A stretch of DNA of 64,000 bases from Lycium barbarum (Eukaryota > Streptophyta > Magnoliopsida > Solanales > Solanaceae). Numbering within the stretch: position 1 is the stretch's first letter; each line of letters starts with the position of its first letter. Below the pieces are notes generated by a model. The model saw only the letters and a program-made list of their open reading frames with translations, did not search any database and was not told where the DNA came from. Positions 1 to 10,905 of the stretch are shown here, in pieces. The stretch lies in the NCBI RefSeq assembly GCF_019175385.1, contig NC_083338.1:91161777-91225776 (forward strand), read 5' to 3'. A program made the translations under genes and the position numbers.

Positions 1-297
1 CACTGATTGATTCAAGGATGAGTGAGTTAGTTGCAAAGTAACATGTTGCTCTGATTCAGATATAACTACACCAAGCTATTCATCTGTCCAAAAAATCCAG
101 ATTTTTCCTGAACAATTCACCTTGCAATTTTGAAAGCCTAACGTTTTTCTATACTCTTCAATAGCAATAGGATCTTGAAAAGGTTCCATTAGGCCTATGA
201 TAGAATAATGAAATCTACTCTTTAGTTCAATTAACCTCTCAAAAGATTTCTGAGTGTTAACTGACCAAATATTCCAAAATAAAGCTTTATCTATCAT
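1..297 (-). pseudogene. LINE ORF2 start: endonuclease N-terminus, partial
   Basis: The first 73 codons start MIDKALFWNIWSVNT and include LMEPFQDP, the N-terminal pattern of plant L1 apurinic/apyrimidinic-type endonucleases (N and E of the catalytic set in the WNIW and MEP motifs). In the family this domain nicks the target DNA to prime reverse transcription. The ATG at 297 overlaps the ORF1 stop codon as ATGA. A TAG at 76-78 follows WTDE where relatives usually have a tryptophan (TGG to TAG); the frame remains readable after it. The gene runs off the window edge. Confidence 0.75.
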
Positions 298-1371
298 TGA
301 GAATTATTAGTTTTGTTCTTTCTCCTCCTTGTTGAAACTCCTGCCACTGGAATACTGGTACTTCTGACAGGTTTTTGTTTATTTGTTGCCTGTTTCAATT
401 TCTCCACACTTCTAGGGGATAAATCTGCCTCTTTTGCTATATCCTCAATGTTCTGAGCTAGATCTTCCTCATCTTGGCTATTGAGATCAGCTTGGGCCTT
501 TATCTCATCTTGCTTTCCATGTTGTGAAATCTCTACTTGTTCCACAGGAAAGATGCCAGAAATATTACTCTCTGGTGGCCTTGTACCTTCTTGTCCTTCT
601 TTTCCTTGATTATCCTCCACTTCCTTCTCTGATATTGGAGTCCCATCCTAATCATCATCCTTCTGCAACACATCACCTAACCTGTTTTCTTCCTCAAGAT
701 TTTTGTTGATTAAGATGTCACTAGTTTCTTCTGAATCATGTTCCTTTTCATGACTAAATGTACCTGAGGTCACCTTAGACACCTGCTGAGATTACATCTC
801 CCCTTTATCATTCAGTTGTTTACAAAAATTATTCTCAATCCATTCCTTTGCTGATATCCTCTCCACTTTTTTTAATTCATCTATATGTTTTTCCTTTGAT
901 TCTTCCATCTGCTTTTCCTTGACCCTCTCATTATTGTCTACAATTTGTTGTACTGTAACAATCTGATTTAGAGCATCAGACATATTTGCTACAACACCTG
1001 AGGATTTTTGCACATCAGTCACATCTACTATATCCTCATCTGTATTCTGCAATGCTGCATATTGATTATTTTGCAGAGTTTGATTCTCCTTTGGTTTCCA
1101 AGCATTTTCATCATATTTACCTCTATGAAAGTGCCTATTATTCCTTTGTTTCCTTTCTTCTCCTTGAATCCATCATCATCATTGCCCTCTGCAGGTTGTA
1201 CCTTGTCTCCTATTTCCTTCCCTTTCATTATGTTACCATTTGTTCCTTTGTACTCCTTAATATCAGACCTGCTATTTTTTGCATTCTTTTGCTCCATATT
1301 CTTCCTTTGATCTACCTTACTGTTTTCCTCTTGTTCTTTGTCTGAACTTTGTTCTTCATCCTTGGGATACA
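294..1371 (-). pseudogene. LINE ORF1, C-terminal portion
   Basis: Low-complexity, charged reading frames rich in E, K, D, Q and N continue ORF1 after the CCHC knuckle on the other side of LARD1. The last frame runs from 620 to the TGA at 294-296 and ends in a basic run (TRRRKNKTNNSQ), typical of the disordered tail of plant L1 ORF1 proteins. Between 621 and 1371 the frame is broken at least twice (stops near 790 and 650). The tail probably binds the element RNA together with the knuckle. Assignment rests on position and composition more than on a domain. Confidence 0.65.
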
Positions 1372-1756
1372 AGTCACACCCCGACTTTACAAGGGTGTGA
1401 TGGGCACCCGACCCCATATATAGAGCCGAGCGAACCCGCTGACTCTTGTTACATATAGAAACTCTTGAATCGGTAAGGAAAGTAATACATAGTAAGCTCT
1501 CCAATATGTATATATTGTTTTTCATAAGTAAACTCTGACATCATATAAGGCTCGTGACATAAGACATAATAACATATCGGCTGCTGAAGCCGCTTACAGA
1601 CTGACAACTCAATACCCATTACTTTGTCTGCAAAGTCTCTAACATAGAACAAAACATCATAGCATATACTTGGACCTGGCAATCCTTCGGGACAAATGGA
1701 GTTAGCCATCTCCGCTGGAACATCTTCAGTAAGGTCTTCTAATCATCTAGGAGTAC

Positions 1757-1813
1757 CTGAGCGGCATGAACGCAGCCCCCGAAGAAGATGGGTCAGTACG
1801 AGCAATGTACTGA
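1757..1813 (-). other. Three-hairpin LTR module, LARD1 left copy
   Basis: SL1 arms TCAGTAC/GTACTGA at 1793-1799 and 1807-1813 with a 7-nt loop; SL2 weak (CCC/GGG); SL3 arms CTGCG/CTCAG with one mismatch. Hairpins abut without spacers. Confidence 0.75.
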
Positions 1814-3136
1814 GTATGTAAAGCATGGATAGTAACATAATAAAGGAATATGCAGAATGAATAATGACAGGATAGACATATGAAGCTTATCCTGGGACAG
1901 ATGTAACCTGTACATATGATTGCCTTTCTGCGGATGTCATGCATGTTTAGTTTCTTTTTCAGAAAAACGGTGTTTCTTATTTACATATACAGAAAACAGA
2001 ACATTTCAGAAAACGGTGTCCTTCCTTTACATTCACAGACGCCGAGTACATCGGCTCTCCCACCCCCCCTCCCCAACAATGTCCCAACATATTGTATATA
2101 TATATATATATCACAAATACAGACGCCGTATCCGGCTCTGCCCTATCCCGCGTCCGGGACGAAATCCAGCTGAATCAGGTGGTGATATAACAGTGGCCCT
2201 TCCCCTTTCCCATATGCATATACATATACATATTCACATTCATATTCATATGTTATAAAATTGGCATGCATGAGAGCCCAAAGAAAGTCATGTGTCCATC
2301 GGAGTGACGTAAGGTCGAAACCCTCCGGTTACATTATGGAATAATCGAGTCACTTGTCTTACCTTGAAGGAACGATAATTATAAGGCGAGACTATCAATG
2401 GAAAATAGCTTTAAGAGGAGACACAGAATAAGATCATTGGCATTATAACCGTCAATTCATATGCTTTGAAGTCTTTCAGAAACTAGTACAACACTTTCAT
2501 ATTCACATTGGATTCTTAGCTCAAGACTCTTATTCGTGGAATCATTCTTGTCATACTTATCATAGGCATATTCTCATTTCTGACGTCATCGTTATCATTA
2601 TCATCATGGAAGTATTCTCGTTGGGATAGGTACAGTACTTGTCATTTGGTAATGGAATAAGGATCGAAAGTTTCTTTTGGATTCAGCTTCAACGTAAGTC
2701 AAGCAGAATAATAAGGTAAATCCGGGAAACAATGGGCCCACCTCGGATCAAATGAGGCGCGCGCCAAATTTACATATGTTACATGTCATGGCGTTACTTG
2801 TGAGGGTTTTAGGGTCATCGGGTCCTATTTATGCAAGTTCTAGAGGTTTAGGAAATTCTTCCAACCTTTTGCACACTTTTTAATTCAATTCTACTGATTG
2901 AAAAAGGAGAAACTTTAGATGTGGATTCTGGAGGGTAGAAGGGTCCCCGAGGTTCTTAACCAACATATTACGTCTAAGACATGCCATAGAAAGAAGGGTG
3001 AAGCCTTACATACCTTTTCTGCTTCTTATGCGACTCCAAATTCACATTCCAAATCCGCCAAAATTTACAAATTGGTCATGTTTACCAAAACTTGATTAGA
3101 GCCTTTAGAAGTTGATTCTTTAAAGTAACACTTTGT

Positions 3137-3154
3137 CTGCCGAAATTTCGGCAG
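3137..3154. other. Perfect 18-bp palindrome in LARD1 LTR
   Basis: CTGCCGAAATTTCGGCAG equals its own reverse complement. In element sense it follows TATAGGGGAAATG. The same 18 bp is intact in the other LTR at 8599-8616, and 17 of 18 bp occur in the TR-GAG LTR at 27511-27528. Confidence 0.85.
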
Positions 3155-4554
3155 CATTTCCCCTATAAATGTACCAACCCCGAGAATACGGCTCGGCCCC
3201 AAATCAACAACAACAATCCGGGAATTTGACCCGGCCAAACCAACAACAATGCCAACAATCATAGTAACACTTTAATATTCAGTTTTATTCAATTCAACTC
3301 ACATATCTTTCAAAACGATTCAATCAACATACTTCTTTGTCCAACACTTTCCAATTTCCACAAGAACAATAACAACTTCACTTCTAACCATTTAATTCTC
3401 ATTTCACCTCATGAAATCCACAACGACATCAACTAGAACATCACATTAAACCAATTCATTGTAGCTTACAAAACATCACCATTCTCGGCCACAACATTAC
3501 AAACATATTTCCATGAATTTTTCCATCTTTTCTATACACTACAACAACAATCAAGATACTAGATAAAATTGGTTCATCATCCTTACATAAAACAACCCAC
3601 ACACGGCCACACACACCATGCACACGGCCACTATACAACATCCATGATTTCATGTTTTTCATCCGTTTTACATCATGGAATTCAAAATACAACAATCAAA
3701 CCACTTAATAAAATCAATTCATGACCTCTACACATACTACCATATTCGGCCATCACACTACACACACATGCACCATAAATTTTCATCCATTTCTACATTC
3801 TACAACATTCACAAACCATTTATAACATATAAAAGAAGATGAATTCTTACCTTTTTGCACTTGCTTCTTCAACTTGGCTAGAGTTTCCAACTTGCCCAAC
3901 CAATGATTTTCTTACTCCAACAACTACTCCATTTTGTAGAGGACCTTCCACTTGCTTGGAATACTATAAGGAAGTAATTTTTCTTCATCAACTTTCCATG
4001 GCTCAATTTTATGGAGCCATGGCCGAACCTACCCCTTGCTTCTTTCTTCTTTTCCTGTGTTTTTCTTTCTCCATATTTCTAGAGCTTTTTATGGAATTTT
4101 GTGACTAATATTTCATATATATATAGCCACTCCAACATGTGAAGGGCACATGCTTCCTTTTATTAATTAATTCTTTTCTAGAATTTTCTTTCCTTTTCTT
4201 GAATTTTCCTTTAATTAGAAGATGACTTATTTTGGTCATCTTTCTCCCTCCCCCCCCCCCCCCCCTTTTTTTTTATATATATATGTCACATGGCCAAGGG
4301 TTCTTCTGGAATTTTTCTTGAACTCCATCGTGAAATTACCATTTTGCCCCTAAGTTCCCACATTATTTCCATTGATCATTTTGCGAATTTCTCCTTTTGC
4401 CCTTAACCTTTCTCAACATTTCCATACTAATAATAATCATAAACAATATTTTCAACCACTCATACATTGAAATAATTTTTTTGAAAATGATCTTGCCCCT
4501 AACTTTCCACGGCGACTTTGGAATTTCCAAACGTACAATATACGGGCTATAACA

Positions 4555-4570
4555 TCCTCCCCCCCTTTAG
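4555..4570 (-). other. Polypurine tract of LARD1
   Basis: On the minus strand CTAAAGGGGGGGAGGA abuts the left LTR: the expected plus-strand primer. A short inverted repeat (4570-4591, 8 of 9 pairs, loop TCCT) lies just upstream in element sense. Confidence 0.85.
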
Positions 4571-6038
4571 AACATTAGTCCTCGAATGTTCAACTGATCT
4601 TATGGGGTGTCATAATACTTCGGGAGGATCCCTTTTGTAGTCGTCCTTTCTTTCATGTTCACTCTTTATCCTTTACCTTATTTCTTTTATACTCGAACTT
4701 CTCAGTTTTTACCTGAATCTTCTTCCCGTGTCATGGGTTTTCTAATTTTTTGGGCCAACGTGCTATCCTTGTCTCTCTCAGATCATCTCTTTTATGTTAC
4801 TGTTTCGTGAACATATCTTAGCAAAAGCCACACCTTCAGATTCTTACTACAACTATTCTTTAGTCTCTTTTCGTATCTCTCAATACAGGTACAATTGTCT
4901 TTGACTTCATGTGTTGTGCTCGTCTCGTTTATCGTCATTCCTTGTAAGCCCAATATGGCCTCCCCCCCCCCCCCTTTAAAGGGGTTCCTTATATGCTCAT
5001 AGTCCTTGATGAAGTCTTCGCTTATACCTTTATCCCTCACCTCCTTTTCCAGCTTTGTGCCTACATATCGAAAACTTCTTATCTTAAGCTCTTCTTTTAC
5101 TTCCTGTCTAGGTCCTCATTTGTCCACATTTTCATGCCTTTCTATCCTTTATTCGTCCTTTCACTTGCTCAGCTCTCTTGCTCGTAATTCTTTCTTAACT
5201 ACGTGTTCGTATTGTAGCTGTGCGTCCATATTTCTTTAGCGTTCCGTTACTTTCTTAAACCTCTAAGAATATTACTATAGCTACATACTTGTCCTTTTAC
5301 AGATCTTTCACCTTAACACCATCACCATCCTGAGCATTCCTTCTCTTACTTCACATTCCTCTACCCTGGTCACCATTCTCTTAGACCTACTTGTTGAAAT
5401 CAACTCTCAACCTCTCCATATTTCTCCTTGTTTCCTTTTACCTCACTCTATCTCGTCTCACATGCCTACTTGAATTTTCATCCTAGTGGTCTCGTACTTT
5501 TACCATTAATTTCTCGCGGGGGTTTCACTTACTAAGGTTTTCTTAACTTTCCCCTTTTCCGACATTTAAGCTTCCTATCTTCCATTTACTCACACTCTCT
5601 TTCTTTTCCGAGTATCGTTATACTGGAATTTCCGACCTCAACCTATAGTAAAATAATAACAGTTCACTCGCCGCACTTGTACCATTTATTCTTGTTGTCG
5701 CTCGTACTTCGGCACCTTTGCGTGATCAATACCTTTCTCCCCGTAGTTTCGGTTGCTGGGGCTCGCACGCCACCGATAAAATCATATGCGGGATATCTTG
5801 CACATTCATATATACATACATATTCACTATCAACTGGTTCACAAAATACTTCCAAGCGCTGTTCAAGCCTATCCTAATTCCAGGGCTACGATGCATTTTC
5901 TGTCTCTTTACCGAGCTAGTCTGCCTTGTTTCACGCGTCTTCTTATGGTCTCCCGTCATCTCATATACCGTAGTTTCACTTAGGCTATTCTAGTTTTCCA
6001 TTTGTCTTTTATGTCAGAATATGTAAAATTCCTTATAA

Positions 6039-6140
6039 ACTTCCGAGGGGGTCAGCCATCATGGAACTGCTCGCACCTGAGCACGCTTAACCCAAAAGCT
6101 TCACTGAAATTCGGTGCCTTAATGCCGATATTTTCGCGTC
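6039..6140 (-). other. 5S rRNA-derived segment in LARD1
   Basis: The minus strand reads like a worn plant 5S rRNA gene. Recognisable are GGTTAAGCGTGCT (5S: AGTTAAGCGTGCT, box A region), GATGGCTGACC (5S: GATGGGTGACC, box C, one change), TCGGAAGT near the 3' end, and a 5' half containing GGCACCGAATT (5S: TGCACCGGATC). The loop B/E middle has drifted. It runs in the same direction as the element. It is a derived copy, not a functional rRNA. Confidence 0.75.
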
Positions 6141-6729
6141 AGCTTCCTCACATGACCTTTATTGCATGCTCTGGAGCAAGTCAAAGTCTTACAGTTCCCA
6201 AGACATTTTCGTAACACGTCCCTTCTTTTGTAATTACCGTTTTACCCTTTTGGTTCCCGATGTTCACCTTCCGCCTGTGTGTATGACTACCTCCTGTCTT
6301 GGGCTTCCAGATTCCCGATGGTAGCGACCTTACCTTTGTTGCCACGGCCAAATCCATAACCTTTCTGAACCAACGCATTTCACTTATTACCTATTCACAG
6401 TATTTCTTTCCCATACTTCTTCCTGTAGGGCGTACCCGTTCTGGCAGAACCTTCCTTACTGTTCCTATTATTCAAAACCTGTATGCGGCCAATGTCATCA
6501 AGGCCTCACAGAACGTACGACTATATGGCACATCCCCGCCATCCAATACTTCCAGTTTAGGTAACAGAACAATCACGTCGGGACTTACCTTTATAAGCTT
6601 CCGCAGCCTTGCTCTTTTTCTTTCGTCATACATATAGCTCATATAGGGAAATCTTATTCCTTTTGACTTGGCTCTATCGCACGATCTAAGACAGAAAGAA
6701 GGTCAATATTTCCTAGATGCCCCGCAGCC

Positions 6730-6771
6730 TCCTGTTTATAAATGTGGCCGGTTTCACACCCATAAACAGGA
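6730..6771 (-). other. LARD1 leader hairpin (dimerisation-type)
   Basis: 17-bp stem (base TCCTGTTTAT/ATAAACAGGA, three G.U pairs higher up) with the 8-nt loop AAACCGGC (6747-6754), which holds the self-complementary CCGG. It lies 42 nt downstream of the PBS in element sense. See the finding on leader hairpins. Confidence 0.8.
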
Positions 6772-6813
6772 CTCTACTGGACACGACTTTGCAGACAACC
6801 CTTAGACCGACCT

Positions 6814-6825
6814 GCTCTGATACCA
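6814..6825 (-). other. Primer-binding site of LARD1 (initiator tRNA-Met)
   Basis: TGGTATCAGAGC on the minus strand, 3 nt inside the right LTR, matches the complement of the 3' end of plant initiator tRNA-Met. It fixes the element's orientation. Confidence 0.9.
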
Positions 6826-7214
6826 CTTTGTCACACCCCGACTTTACTAGGGTGTGATGGGCACCCGACCCTATATATGGAGCCGAGCGAACCCGCTGAC
6901 TCTTGTTACATATAGAAACTCTTGAATCGGTAAGGAAAGAAATACATAGTAAGCTCTCCAATATGTATATATTTTTTTTTCATAAGTAAACTCTGACATC
7001 ATATAAGGCTCGTGACATAAGACATAATAACATATCAGCTGCTGAAGCCGCTTACAGACTGACAACTCAATACCCATTGCTTTGTCTGCAAAGTCTCTAA
7101 CATAGAACAAAACATCGTAGCATATACTTGGACCTGGCAATCCTCCGGGACAAATGGAGTTAGCCATCTCCGCTGGAACATCTTCAGTAAGGTCTTCTAA
7201 TCATCTAGGAGTAC

Positions 7215-7271
7215 CTGCGCGGCATGAACGCAGCCCCCGAAGAAGAGGGGTCAGTACGAGCAATGTACTGA
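7215..7271 (-). other. Three-hairpin LTR module, LARD1 right copy
   Basis: SL1 TCAGTAC/GTACTGA (7251-7257, 7265-7271); SL2 CCCC/GGGG; SL3 CTGCG/CGCAG perfect, repairing the mismatch seen in the left LTR. Confidence 0.8.
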
Positions 7272-9575
7272 GTATGTAAAGCATGGATAGTAACATAATA
7301 AAGGAATATGCAGAATGAATAATGACATGATAGACATATGGAGCTTATCCTGGGACAGATGTAACCTGTACATATGATTGCCTTTCTGCAGATGTCATGC
7401 ATGTTTAGTTTATTTTTCAGAAAAACGGTGTTTCTTATTTACATATACAGAAAACAGAACATTTCAGAAAACGGTGTCCTTCCTTTACATTCACAGACGC
7501 CGAGTACATCGGCTCTCCCACCCCCCTCCCCAACAGTGTCCCAACATATTGTATATATATATATATATATATCACAAATACAGACACCGTATCCGACTCT
7601 CCCCTATCCCGCGTCCGGGACGAAATCCAGCTGAATCAGGTGGTGATATAATAGTGGCCCTTCCCCTTTCCCATATACATATACATATACATATTCACAT
7701 TCATATTCATATGTTATACAATTGGCATGCATGAGAGCCCAAAGAAAGTCATGTGTCCATCGGAGTGACGTAAGGTCGAAACCCTCCGGTTACATTATGG
7801 AATAATCGGGTCACTTGTCTCACCTTGAAGGAACGATAATTATAAGGCGAGACTATCAACGGAAAATAGCTTTAAGAGGAGACACAGAATAAGATCATTG
7901 GCATTATAACCGTCAATTCATATGCTTTGAAGTCTTTTATAAACTAGTACAACACTTTCATATTCACATTGGATTCTTAGCTCAAGACTCTTATTCGTGG
8001 AATCATTCTTGTCATACTTATCATAGGCATATTCTCTTTTCTGACGTCATCGTTATCATTATCATCATGGAAGTATTCTCGTTGGGATAGGTACAGTACT
8101 TGTCATTTGGTAATGGAATAAGGATCGAAAGTTTCTTTTGGATTCAACTTCAACGTAAGTCAAGCGGAATAATAAGGTAAATCCAGGAAACAATGGGCCC
8201 ACCTCGGATCAAATGAGGCGGCGCGCCAAATTTACATATGTTACATGTCATGGCGTTACTTGTGAGGTTTTTAGGGTCATCGGGTCCTATTTATGCAAGT
8301 TCTAGAGGTTTAGGAAATTCTTCCAACCTTTTGCACACTTTTTAATTCAATTCTGCTGATTGAAAAAGGAGAAACTTTAGATGCGGATTCTGGAGGGTAG
8401 AAGGGTCCCCGAGGTTCTTAACCAACATATTACGTCTAAGACATGCCATAGAAAGAAGGGTGAAGCCTTACATACCTTTTCTGCTTCTTATGCGACTCCA
8501 AATTCACGTTCCAAATCCGCCAAAATCTACAAATTGGTCATGTTTACCAAAACTTGATTAGAGCCTTTAGAAGTTGATTCTTTAAAGTAACACTTTGTCT
8601 GCCGAAATTTCGGCAGCATTTCCCCTGTAAATGTACCAACCCCGAGAATACGGCTCGGCCCCAAATCAACAACAACAATCCGGGAATTTGACCCGGCCAA
8701 ACCAACAACGATGCCAACAATCATAGTAACACTTTAATATTCAGTTTTATTCAATTCAACTCACATATCTTTCAAAATGATTCAATCAACATACTTCTTT
8801 GTCCAACACTTTCCAATTTCCACAAGAACAATAACAACTTCACTTCTAACCATTTAATTCGCATTTCACCTCATGAAATCCACAACGACATCAACTAGAA
8901 CATCACATTAAACCAATTCATTGTAGCTTACAAAACATCACCATTCTCGGCCACAACATTAAAAACATATTTCCATGAATTTTTCCATCTTTTCTATACA
9001 CTACAACAACAATCAAGATACTAGATAAAATTGGTTCATCATCCTTACATACAACAACCCACACACGGCCACACACACCATGCACACGGCCACTATACAA
9101 CATCCATGATTTCATGTTTTTCATCCGTTTTACATCATGGAATTCACAACACAACAATCAAACCACTTAATAAAATCAATTCATGACCTCTACACATACT
9201 ACCATATTCGGCCATCACACTACACACACATGCACCATAAATTTTCATCCATTTCTACATTCTACAACATTCACAAACCATTTATAACATATAAAAGAAG
9301 ATGAATTCTTACCTTTTTGCACTTGCTTCTTCAACTTGGCTAGAGTTTCCAACTTGCCCAACCAATGCTTTTCTTACTCCAACAACTACTCCATGTTGTA
9401 GAGGACCTTCCACTTGCTTGGAATACTATAAGGAAGTAATATTTCTTCATCAACTTTCCATGGCTCAATTTTATGGAGCCATGGCCGAACCTACCCCTTG
9501 CTTCTTTCTTCTTTTCCTTTGTTTTTCTTTCTCCATATGTCTAGAGATTTTTATGGAATTTTGTGACTAATATTT

Positions 9576-9588
9576 CATATATATATAG
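9576..9588 (-). promoter_or_regulatory. TATA-like box of LARD1 5' LTR
   Basis: The minus strand reads CTATATATATATG about 430 bp from the upstream edge of the LTR. It is the only long TATA run in this part of the LTR and sits where the promoter is expected. Also present in the left copy. Confidence 0.5.
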
Positions 9589-10012
9589 CCACTCCAACAT
9601 ATGAAGGGCATATGCTTCCTTTTATTAATTAATTCTTTTCTAGAATCTTCTTTCCTTTTCTTGAATTTTCCTTTAATTAGAAGATGACTTATTTTGGTCA
9701 TCTTTCCCCCCCCCCCCCCCCTTTTTTTTTTTTTATATGTATGTCACATGGCCAAGGGTTCTTCTAGAATTTTTCTTGAACTCCATCGTGAAATTACCAT
9801 TTTTCCCCTAAGTTCCCACATTATTTCCATTGATCATTTTGTGAATTTCTCCTTTTGCCCTTAACCTTTCTCAGCATTTCCATACTAATAATAATCATAA
9901 ATAATATTTTCAACCACTCATACATTGAAATAATTTTTTTGAAAATGATCTTGCCCCTAACTTTCCACGGCGACTTTGGAATTTCCAAACGTACAATATA
10001 CGGGCTATAACA

Positions 10013-10846
10013 ATACAATTCTGGATGAATGACATAGCAATCTTGCTCATTATGTCCTTGAAGTTTGCAGTTTTTGCAGTACTTAGGAACATAATCATAA
10101 TTGATCTTTATCCACAATCTCCCCAGTACTCTTCTTCTTCATTCTTATATTGTTTCTCTTTGGGAATTCTCCAAGCAAGTCTACCTTCTACCTTCACTCT
10201 CGCACAACTTGGCCTGGTTTTATTGGCTGTGGCCATATCAACTTGTAGGGGCTTTCCAACAGCAGAGGCAAGTGAAAAAACTGCTTCTTTCACAAAATAG
10301 TTAGGAGGTAGTGATGGGAATGATATCCATGCAATTGCAATCTTCGTTTCCTCCTCTTGATCAAACCATGGATCCCATTTGAAAGTACGCATGGGATAGG
10401 ACCTGTTCTTATGCATAATGTAATATGCAGGTTTTGGACAATAAGGTCACGTAATATTCTAAAGAAGAAGCACGTATCAGTACATATCTATTGCTCAACA
10501 AGCCGATAATAGACTCTCCTTTCAAACCACATTGCTTTGGAATTAATGTTCTCAAATCTTTCACGTCAGGCCAGCCATATGAGAATTTCCCCACGACAGC
10601 ATATTGTAGTTTTTCCTTAATAATCATCTGCTCAATCTCCTCTTCATCCCATACTACCATGGGCTCTCCATGCAAATAAGTAATAGTCTTCATGGGTAAA
10701 GTAGGGTTGTACGTAGTAGTAGAATTATTAGGGTTAAGGGTTGTTGCATAAGTTTGGTTCGGTAAGAGGTGAGTAGGTTGTGTTGGTACTGTTGTGTTAG
10801 TCTGGACGGCCATAATAGGCGGTTGTCCAGTGGCCGGAGAGGCCAT
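10013..10846 (-). pseudogene. LINE ORF1, N-terminal portion (DUF4283 + CCHC knuckle)
   Basis: Starts at the ATG ending at 10846 (MASPATGQPP) with a P/T/N-rich leader. The stretch GKFSYGWPDVKDL and a later block with FKWDPWF and WISFPSLPPNYF are the DUF4283 pattern of plant L1 ORF1 proteins and gag-like zinc-knuckle proteins. A C-x2-C-x4-H-x4-C knuckle follows near 10078-10036 (CKNC, GH, DC). In the family this protein coats LINE RNA. At least one frameshift lies near 10410. The frame is cut at 10013 by LARD1 and continues at 1371. Confidence 0.8.
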
Positions 10847-10905
10847 TATCGCCGTGAAAAGGTTGGAAGTTATTAGGGTTTCGGCTTAGAGAGGGAATTT
10901 TTACA

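Larger units (their letters stand above)
1372..4554 (-). repeat. LARD1 3' LTR (left copy)
   Basis: Direct copy of 6829-10012. It carries the three-hairpin module (1757-1813), a short dyad box (2298-2340), an AT run near 2095-2110, the palindrome at 3137-3154, a TATA-like run on the minus strand near 4112-4124 and a C16 run at 4250-4265. Short open frames match those in the other copy only because the LTRs are copies; none resembles a known protein. Confidence 0.92.
4555..6828 (-). other. LARD1 internal region, non-coding
   Basis: Read on the minus strand: PBS, dimer-type hairpin, a conserved block CTTAGATCGTGCGATAGAGC (6690 to 6671), then a 5S-like segment (6140 to 6039), then a long purine-rich stretch ending in the polypurine tract. 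All reading frames are short and none shows a Gag, protease, RT, RNase H or integrase motif. A G13 run in element sense (4962-4974) resembles a second polypurine tract. Confidence 0.85.
1372..10012 (-). mobile_element. LARD1: non-autonomous LTR retrotransposon with 3.18-kb LTRs
   Basis: Two direct repeats of 3183 and 3184 bp flank a 2.27-kb internal region with no recognisable gag or pol. Target duplication ATACA on both sides. The primer-binding site lies beside the right LTR, so transcription runs right to left; a polypurine tract adjoins the left LTR. The LTR ends read TGT...ACA, except that the outermost left bases have decayed to AG. LTR copies differ at about 1-2% of sites where I compared them by eye. 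Size and lack of coding fit the LARD class. Leader, polypurine and LTR boxes are shared with the Tekay-like elements in this window, which suggests a Tekay-clade enzyme source (inference). Confidence 0.9.
6829..10012 (-). repeat. LARD1 5' LTR (right copy)
   Basis: Starts TGTCACACCCC and ends CTATAACA on the plus strand. As the upstream LTR in element sense it would carry the active promoter. It contains the three-hairpin module (7215-7271), the palindrome at 8599-8616 and a C16 run at 9706-9721. Confidence 0.92.
1..10905 (-). mobile_element. L1-type LINE remnant, split by LARD1, 3' part beyond the window
   Basis: Non-LTR retrotransposon read from right to left. Seen: an ORF1 with a DUF4283-like RNA-binding region and a CCHC knuckle (10846 to 10013), then a foreign LTR element, then the acidic, lysine-rich ORF1 tail (1371 to 294) and the start of an endonuclease ORF2 (297 to 1). 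The two halves rejoin exactly at the 5-bp duplication ATACA (1367-1371 and 10013-10017), so the LINE was whole before LARD1 landed. The 5' end is placed near 10905, where sequence shared with the far right of the window (63465-63540) begins; that boundary is an estimate. Reverse transcriptase and poly(A) tail would lie left of base 1. Frameshifts and nonsense codons show it is dead. Confidence 0.85.

Noticed and set aside
1028..1525. Minus-strand 165-codon frame
   Set aside because: It crosses the LARD1/LINE boundary at 1371/1372; only the LINE part is real ORF1 sequence.
3065..3262. 65-codon frame conserved at 8527-8724
   Set aside because: Conserved only because both lie in the two copies of one LTR; no codon-level constraint or known domain is visible.
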